The notes beneath the pieces are model-generated. The model ran no database searches, had not been told where the DNA came from, and was given only the letters and a program-made list of their open reading frames with translations. From NCBI GenBank assembly GCA_029565065.1, contig JAKQOW010000148.1, positions 1-62,224 of the forward strand: DNA of 62,224 bases, given 5' to 3'. A program made the position numbers and the translations under genes. Numbering within the stretch: position 1 is the first letter of the stretch; every line of letters starts with the position of its first letter. Of this stretch, positions 57,451 to 62,224 are shown one piece after another. The stretch comes from Acidobacteriota bacterium. GTDB lineage: Bacteria; Acidobacteriota; JAAYUB01.

Positions 57451-58062
57451 ATGGACGCGTTCATCAGCAACCTGCAACAACTGCCCCCCCTGTGGATCTA
57501 CACCATCCTGTTCCTGAGTGCGGTGGTGGAGAACCTGGTGCCGCCCGTTCCGGGCGACACGGTGACGCTCTTCGGCGCCTACCTGGTGGGGATCGGCTAC
57601 CTGGATTTCTCCCTGGTCCTGCTCGCCACCACCGCCGGATCGCTCACCGGGTTCATGGGACTGTACTGGGTCGGTTTTCGTTTCGGCCGCGACTTCCTGT
57701 ACCAGCGGAACTACCGGTTCTTCCCCCGCGCCCGCATGGAACAGGTGGATGCCTGGTTCGTCCGGTGGGGATTGTGGATCGTCCTGGTGAACCGCTTCCT
57801 GTCGGGTGCCCGTTCCGTGATCAGCATCGTCTGCGGCATGACCCGCCTGCCCTACCTCCGGGTGGGTCTGGCGGCGCTGGTCAGCTGCATGGTCTGGAAC
57901 GCACTGCTGCTCGCCGCCGGCTTCTATCTGGGCTCCCGCTGGAAGCAGGTGGTGGACATCGTGGAGAAGTACAACTACGCGGTCCTGGCCGCGGGCATCC
58001 TGGCCGTCGCGCTGATCTATTTCAACCGGCGACGTCGTGCCGTAACTGGTAATAAATCTTGA
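57451..58062 (+). CDS. DedA-family membrane protein
   Basis: A 203-residue polytopic protein. ENLVPPVPGDTVTLFGAYL and NRFLSGARSVISIVCGM carry the acidic and arginine residues required in the DedA family, now linked to flipping of lipid carriers such as undecaprenyl phosphate or phosphatidylethanolamine. It follows glgP by 9 bp and precedes the sphingolipid-like gene set, which has its own promoter. Confidence -1.
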   Translation: MDAFISNLQQLPPLWIYTILFLSAVVENLVPPVPGDTVTLFGAYLVGIGYLDFSLVLLATTAGSLTGFMGLYWVGFRFGRDFLYQRNYRFFPRARMEQVDAWFVRWGLWIVLVNRFLSGARSVISIVCGMTRLPYLRVGLAALVSCMVWNALLLAAGFYLGSRWKQVVDIVEKYNYAVLAAGILAVALIYFNRRRRAVTGNKS

Positions 58063-58087
58063 TCTGCAATCCGAATCATACTAGAAT
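58059..58087 (+). promoter_or_regulatory. promoter of the oxoamine synthase operon
   Basis: TTGATC (58059-58064), 17 bp, TAGAAT (58082-58087, 5/6). Predicted start near 58094, 27 nt before the ATG. The -35 box overlaps the stop of the DedA gene. Confidence -1.
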
Positions 58088-58120
58088 TCCACAAATGTTC
58101 CATCAGCCCAGGAGTTCCGC

Positions 58121-59356
58121 ATGAAGCCCGCTTCGGACAAGAGGAAAAAGCCAGTCGCGGACACCGGAAAGGGCGATTTATTCAAGCGCTGCTACGAGTA
58201 CAACCGTCCGGAGCAATTCAAATCGCTGGGGTTGTATCCGTACTTCACCGCCTTCAGTGGGTACGTGGGCACCGAACCCATCGTGATGATGAACGGCTCC
58301 CAGGTGCTCATGTTCGGCTCCAACAACTACCTTGGCCTCACCTGCCATCCCAAGGTCAAGGAGGCGGCCGTCGCCGCCATCCAGCGTTATGGCACCGGTT
58401 GCTCCGGTTCCCGGATGCTGAACGGGACCCTGGACATCCACCTCCAGCTTGAAGAAGAGCTGGCCGCCTTTTGCGGCAAGGAAGCGGCGGTGCTCTTCAG
58501 CACCGGGTTCATGACCAACGGCTGCCTGTCGAGCCTGCTCGGCCGCGACGTGTTCGCGGTGCTGGACAAGAGCGTCCACGCCAGCATCATCTACGGCACC
58601 ATGGCGTCCTTCAGCAAGAATCACCGCCGCTTCAAGCACAACGACATGCAGGACCTGGAGCGCGAGTTGGCCGCCCTGCCCGCCAACCGGGGCAAGATCG
58701 TCGTGGTGGACGGCGTGTTCAGCATGGAAGGCGACACGGCGCCGCTCGACCGGATCGTCCCGCTCTGCCAGCGGTACGGCGCCCGGCTTTACGTCGACGA
58801 GGCCCACGGCATGGGCGTGCTGGGCGAGCACGGCATCGGCACAGTGGAACATTTCGGTGTCACGGCCGACACCGACATCATCATGGCCACGTTCAGCAAG
58901 TCGTTCGCCTCCACTGGCGGCTTCATCGCCTCCGAACGCGCGGTGGTGGAGTACCTGAAACACCACTCCATGCCGTTCATCTTCTCGGCCAGCATGCCGG
59001 CGCCGTCGGTGGCCGCCGCCCGGGCCTCGCTGCAGATCATCAAGGACGAACCGGAGCGCCGCCAGAAGTTGCTGCGCAACGCGCGACTCATCCGCGAGGG
59101 CCTCACCGCGCTGGGTTTCGAGGTCATCCCCGGGATCACGCCCGTCGTACCGGTGATCGTCGACGACGAGCTGCTGCTCTGCCAGATCCACAAGGAACTC
59201 CTCGCCAACGGCATTTACACCAATCCCATCTTCAAGCCCGCCGCCGACCGTTGCATGGTCCGAATCAGCTGCATGGCCACCCATAACGAGTCGCAGATTC
59301 AGCAACTGCTCGAGATCATGGCCAAGCTGGGCAATTCCTTCGGCATCATCCACTGA
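58121..59356 (+). CDS. alpha-oxoamine synthase, likely serine palmitoyltransferase
   Basis: A 411-residue PLP enzyme of the family that joins an acyl-CoA or acyl-ACP to an amino acid. FGSNNYLGL, GTGCSGSRMLNGT, DEAHGMGVLG and the PLP lysine K260 in TFSKSFASTGG are all present. Members are KBL (threonine breakdown), AONS (biotin), ALAS (haem) and SPT (sphingolipid). The next two genes, an extended SDR and an AUR1-type PAP2 protein, favour SPT. The N-terminal extension (about 45 residues, Lys-rich then PEQFKSLGLYPYF) also resembles bacterial SPT-like proteins. AGGAG precedes the ATG. Confidence -1.
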   Translation: MKPASDKRKKPVADTGKGDLFKRCYEYNRPEQFKSLGLYPYFTAFSGYVGTEPIVMMNGSQVLMFGSNNYLGLTCHPKVKEAAVAAIQRYGTGCSGSRMLNGTLDIHLQLEEELAAFCGKEAAVLFSTGFMTNGCLSSLLGRDVFAVLDKSVHASIIYGTMASFSKNHRRFKHNDMQDLERELAALPANRGKIVVVDGVFSMEGDTAPLDRIVPLCQRYGARLYVDEAHGMGVLGEHGIGTVEHFGVTADTDIIMATFSKSFASTGGFIASERAVVEYLKHHSMPFIFSASMPAPSVAAARASLQIIKDEPERRQKLLRNARLIREGLTALGFEVIPGITPVVPVIVDDELLLCQIHKELLANGIYTNPIFKPAADRCMVRISCMATHNESQIQQLLEIMAKLGNSFGIIH

Positions 59357-59357
59357 C

Positions 59358-60350
59358 ATGCGTCTGGCCCTCGTCACGGGTGCCACGGGTTTCATCGGCC
59401 GCCACCTGGTCCCTCTGCTGCTGGAACGCGGCGATGTGGTTCGAGTCGTTGTCCGCAATCCGGCCAAGTTCTCGGCGCTGTTTCCGGATTCCCGCAACAT
59501 CGAAACCGTCCCGGGAGACCTGGCTGATCCGGCCTGCGCCGCACGGGCCGTGGATGGAGCCACCCACGTGTACCACCTGGCGGGGGTCACCAAAGCGCTT
59601 CAACGCGCGGCGTACTACCAGGGCAACGTCGCAACCACCCGGACGATTGTCGCGGCGGTCCGCGCTTCGGTCCGCGCCCCGGAGCGCTTTCTGCACGTCA
59701 GCTCACTGGCGGCCGTTGGACCCAGCGCCACTCCCGAACCGCCACCCGATTACGATTCTCCCGCCCCCCTGACCCACTACGGCCGTAGCAAGCTGGAAGG
59801 CGAAACGGCGGTCCGGCCGCTGGCGGCCGTCTGTCCGGTGACCGTGTTCCGCCCGCCGGTGGTGTTCGGACCGGGCGACACCGATGTGCTGCATTTTTTC
59901 CGCGCCGTCGCCCGGGGCTGGCTCCCCATTGTCGGCCACGACCGGAAGCGCGTGTCCGTGGTGTACGCGCCGGATCTCGCCGCCGCGATGGCGGCCGCAG
60001 CCGGTTCGGACGCGGCGGTGGGCAAAACGTACTATCCATGCTACACTGAGATCTACCGGTGGTCCGATTTGGGACGGATCGCCGCCGGGGCGCTGGGCCG
60101 AACCTGCCGCCAGGTGACCATCCCGATCTCCGCCGTCTGGTTGGTGGCCCTGGCGACCCAGCTCACCGGATGCGTCGCGCGAGAGCCGACGATTTTGAAC
60201 CTGGAGAAGGTCCGTGAGATGCGAGCGACCTATTGGGTGTGCTCGCCGGCCGAGGCGGCGCGGGATTTCGGATTCCAACCCCGGTGGACCATTGACGAGG
60301 CGATCCGCCAAACGATCGACTGGTACAAGGAACATGGACAGCTCGCCTGA
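59358..60350 (+). CDS. NAD(P)-dependent epimerase/reductase (extended SDR), CerR-like candidate
   Basis: A 330-residue extended short-chain dehydrogenase. GATGFIG (8-14) is the cofactor loop; the catalytic pair is Y141-x3-K145 with Ser 115/116. It begins 1 bp after the oxoamine synthase stop. In the known bacterial ceramide pathway a protein of this type (CerR) reduces the keto group, so the same role is proposed here. The C-terminal half lacks identifiable sugar-nucleotide motifs. Confidence -1.
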   Translation: MRLALVTGATGFIGRHLVPLLLERGDVVRVVVRNPAKFSALFPDSRNIETVPGDLADPACAARAVDGATHVYHLAGVTKALQRAAYYQGNVATTRTIVAAVRASVRAPERFLHVSSLAAVGPSATPEPPPDYDSPAPLTHYGRSKLEGETAVRPLAAVCPVTVFRPPVVFGPGDTDVLHFFRAVARGWLPIVGHDRKRVSVVYAPDLAAAMAAAAGSDAAVGKTYYPCYTEIYRWSDLGRIAAGALGRTCRQVTIPISAVWLVALATQLTGCVAREPTILNLEKVREMRATYWVCSPAEAARDFGFQPRWTIDEAIRQTIDWYKEHGQLA

Positions 60351-61323
60351 CTACGTCCGAACTGAAAACCAGGCCCTGGACCGACCCGGCCTGCGACCGG
60401 CTGATCTGGCCGTGTTGGTGTTCATCGGCCTGCTGAGTCTGCTGGTCCTGCTCAACTACCGGGAGATCCCCTCCGCCAACCGGCTGCTCATGGTCCACGT
60501 GTTCATCGCGTCGATCCTGATCTACGCCGCCCGCTTCCCCGTCAAGGGTTCCCCTTGGTGGATCAAAGCGATCCGCCTGTGGCACCCGCCGGTCTTCATC
60601 ACCGTCCTGTTCGGACATCTCGTGGAGATCATCCCGGCCGCCACCGCCGCCGACCGCGACCAACTGCTGATCCGCTGGGACCTGTGGCTGTTCGGTCAGC
60701 ATCCTTCAGTGTTCCTGGGCCAGTTTCAGCTACCCCTGCTCACCGAGTTGCTGCAATACGTTTACACGTGCTTCTACTTCATCCCGCTGGGTCTGGCCAT
60801 CGTGATTGTCGCCAAACGCCGGCTGGAGCTGTACGACTATTTTTATTTCCTCATCTGCTACGGCTTCTTCTTCTCTTACCTGGGCTATTTCCTGATCCCC
60901 GCTGTCGGACCGCGATTCACCCTGCAGCCGCTCTACGCCGAACCGTTACAGGGAGTTTTGCTCTACGACCACATGGTGAATCTGCTCAATTACCTGGAAT
61001 CGGTGAACCGGGACTGCTTTCCGTCCGGTCACGTGATGATGACCCTGGTGACACTCCACTTCGCCTGGCGGCACGAGAAAACCGCATTTCGCGTGCTGCT
61101 GCCGCCCGGCCTGCTCCTGATCGTGGGCACGGTCTATTTGCGCTACCACTACCTGGTGGATCTGGTGGCGGCGCTGGGCTGGTATCTGTTCGTGTTCTAC
61201 ACGGCGCCCCACCTCTACCGGATGGCGCTTCGGGTGGTCTTCGCCCCGGCGCGGCAGCCCGTCTGGGGCCGCCTGTTCGCCCCGGCCAAGAACCGTCCCG
61301 CCGCCTGGGAAGATGAAAAGTAA
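60334..61323 (+). CDS. PAP2-superfamily membrane protein, AUR1/inositol-phosphoceramide synthase-like
   Basis: A 329-residue protein with about 6 membrane helices. PAP2 motifs: RDCFPSGHV near residues 226-234 and RYHYLVDL near 270-277, which together supply the catalytic His residues and Asp. The arrangement matches the AUR1-type branch (PF14378-like), which transfers a phospho-head group onto ceramide in eukaryotes. It overlaps the SDR gene by 17 bp. A simple lipid phosphatase is the alternative. Confidence -1.
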   Translation: MDSSPDYVRTENQALDRPGLRPADLAVLVFIGLLSLLVLLNYREIPSANRLLMVHVFIASILIYAARFPVKGSPWWIKAIRLWHPPVFITVLFGHLVEIIPAATAADRDQLLIRWDLWLFGQHPSVFLGQFQLPLLTELLQYVYTCFYFIPLGLAIVIVAKRRLELYDYFYFLICYGFFFSYLGYFLIPAVGPRFTLQPLYAEPLQGVLLYDHMVNLLNYLESVNRDCFPSGHVMMTLVTLHFAWRHEKTAFRVLLPPGLLLIVGTVYLRYHYLVDLVAALGWYLFVFYTAPHLYRMALRVVFAPARQPVWGRLFAPAKNRPAAWEDEK

Positions 61324-61571
61324 TCCTCTTGCGCGTTCACGCAGCGCACGGTTGCGACCGGGTGCCTGATTCCTTCTCAGATTTCAACACTGCATGATTC
61401 CAGTCATCCTGGTTGGCACGTCCCCTGACGGTCTTGCCCATCCACCTGTCGGCAGATCGCCTTTGCTCCCGTGAGCTACTGCCACCACAACGGGGATCCC
61501 GGGGGGCCCGACCGGTTCCACCGGTCCCGCCGGAAGGCGGAACCCGGTGACGGACACTCCCGAGCAGGCGC

Positions 61572-61642
61572 TGCCTCAGGCGACCGGGCTGGCCCAAGAA
61601 CGCAGACTTCAAAAGTCCGCCCAGCCCGACTCTGTTGAGGCA
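61572..61642. repeat. long nested imperfect hairpin
   Basis: Outer arms TGCCTCA (61572-61578) and TGAGGCA (61636-61642), middle arms CGGGCTGG (61585-61592) and CCAGCCCG (61621-61628), and an inner GACT/AGTC stem around TCAAA (61605-61617). The three stems are co-linear and could fold into one 71-nt rod. I found no family match (see rejected items). Confidence -1.
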
Positions 61643-61913
61643 TCACGTTCCCCTCGGACATGCCCATTCCCTCCCCGGCCGGCCGGCACCCCCCGGCCCC
61701 GCATTCTGACAACATATCATCGATGCGTTTCAGATAAATTTTTTGGATTTTAGAAAAAACGCCGGATACATGGCAAGAAAAAATATCAAAATTATGTATA
61801 TTTTTTATTATATATTCGTAACACAATTAGATTGGATTGTCTAAAGCAGTTTCCTGAAGCTGACGACCAGATGCATGCAGCGGATGATCGGTGCAGTCCT
61901 CTCATGGCTGACG

Positions 61914-61948
61914 AAAAAAATTCCCGGGAAACCGTAGTTCCCGGGAAT
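61914..61948 (-). terminator. rho-independent terminator of the right-edge gene
   Basis: ATTCCCGGGAA (61920-61930) and TTCCCGGGAAT (61938-61948) form a perfect 11-bp stem with a 7-nt loop. Read on the minus strand it is followed by seven T residues (61920-61914), about 50 bp after the stop codon at 61999. Confidence -1.
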
Positions 61949-61998
61949 CCATTCCTGATCTGTGGCCGGACCCGTCGGGCCGGCCGGATGCATTTTCG

Positions 61999-62224
61999 TC
62001 AGAAGCAGGTGTCGGGGTTGTCCGCGGTGTTGCGGTCGGACAGGTGCGACCGGTCGTCGAACCCCGGCTGCTGGTAGAATCCCACCGCCCGGCCGTGCAG
62101 GCTGTCGTACACCACGTACAGGGTCCACGGCGTGCCCCGCGGGTTCATGAACACGTACACCCCGGCCCGCTCCACCACCTGCGCCGTCCCCTCGTACTCG
62201 CCGGCGTCGGGGCCCGTGAGCACC
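61999..62224 (-). CDS. C-terminal end of an unrecognised protein, cut by the right edge
   Basis: The last 74 or so codons of a minus-strand gene that enters from beyond the window. The sequence is hydrophilic with beta-strand character (GVYVFMNPRG, WTLYVVYDSLHGRAVGFY) and ends in NTADNPDTCF. No family recognised. The terminator that follows confirms a true gene end. Confidence -1.
   Translation of the reverse strand, partial: VLTGPDAGEYEGTAQVVERAGVYVFMNPRGTPWTLYVVYDSLHGRAVGFYQQPGFDDRSHLSDRNTADNPDTCF

Larger units (their letters stand above)
61324..61998. other. 675-bp intergenic region with structured and AT-rich parts
   Basis: The left two thirds are GC-rich with inverted repeats (notably 61572-61642). 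The right part (about 61730-61840) is strongly AT-rich. Open frames on either strand (for example minus 61337-61612 and 61476-61826) lack ribosome-binding sites, domain motifs and proper codon composition. The minus-strand terminator near 61914-61948 belongs to the gene at the right edge. Confidence -1.

Noticed and set aside
61540..61600. A GGAACCCGGTG word resembling part of a cobalamin riboswitch
   Set aside because: The B12 box and other core segments are missing and no B12-related gene is near.
61585..61628. A GACTTCAAAAGTC hairpin recalling the tRNA-Sec anticodon arm
   Set aside because: No T-arm, no acceptor stem and no CCA end; stem and loop sizes do not fit a tRNA.
61337..61826. Short minus-strand frames in the right intergenic region
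   Set aside because: Pro/Arg/Gly-rich, no start signal, and they cross an AT-rich segment and repeats.

Overview
The window is a 62-kb, GC-rich, densely coded stretch of a Gram-negative-type bacterial chromosome: lipobox lipoproteins, L,D-transpeptidases, a complete murein branch and a type-I NADH dehydrogenase cluster are all present. Two VWFA proteins of a kind common in Acidobacteriota, an orphan NtrC-type regulator, split glycine decarboxylase subunits (GcvPA/GcvPB) and a DhnA-type aldolase fit Acidobacteriota or a nearby deep phylum. That placement is inference from gene content; no rRNA or tRNA was found to settle it.

Left part (1-8.2 kb): a 5'-truncated RHS-repeat core runs off the left edge, followed by an NtrC-family regulator, a secreted gamma-glutamyltransferase and a YceI-family periplasmic protein (all minus strand). 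A regulatory intergenic region then leads into a plus-strand envelope unit: a small Ala-rich helical lipoprotein ending in lysine, a strong terminator, two L,D-transpeptidases and a second lipoprotein. The layout resembles a functional analogue of the Braun lipoprotein system.

Surface glycan/glycosylation locus (8.2-21.3 kb): two paralogous YfhO-type membrane proteins on the minus strand bracket a plus-strand set made of an STT3-like membrane protein, a GT2-GtrA fusion, two GT-C type membrane glycosyltransferases and a GtrB/ArnC-like polyprenyl-phosphate glycosyltransferase. One of these genes and the spacer after it (about 15.8-18.1 kb) are visibly less GC-rich than the rest.

Middle (21.3-36 kb): ispD, an unrecognised protein and a radical SAM/SPASM protein on plus; then on minus a five-gene unit with two tandem thymidylate-kinase-like proteins (one with a damaged P-loop), a Lys/Pro-rich small protein, a metallophosphoesterase and a CYTH-CHAD protein; class I fructose-bisphosphate aldolase and an M3-like peptidase; and the glycine cleavage operon gcvT-gcvH-gcvPA-gcvPB closed by a clear terminator.

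Cell wall and respiration (35.8-51.4 kb): a minus-strand run murG-mraY-PBP1A-mtnA-tsaD, in which MurG carries an extra HEAT-like C-terminal half, is divergent from a plus-strand nuoABCDEFGHI operon. The membrane proton-pump genes nuoJKLMN are not in the window.

Right part (51.4-62.2 kb): a PilZ protein and two overlapping VWFA proteins (minus), a PflA-like radical SAM protein, an alpha-glucan phosphorylase, a DedA protein, and a tight three-gene unit (alpha-oxoamine synthase, extended SDR, AUR1-type PAP2 protein) that looks like a bacterial ceramide/phosphosphingolipid pathway. The right edge holds a structured non-coding region and the 3' end of an unrecognised minus-strand gene with its own terminator.
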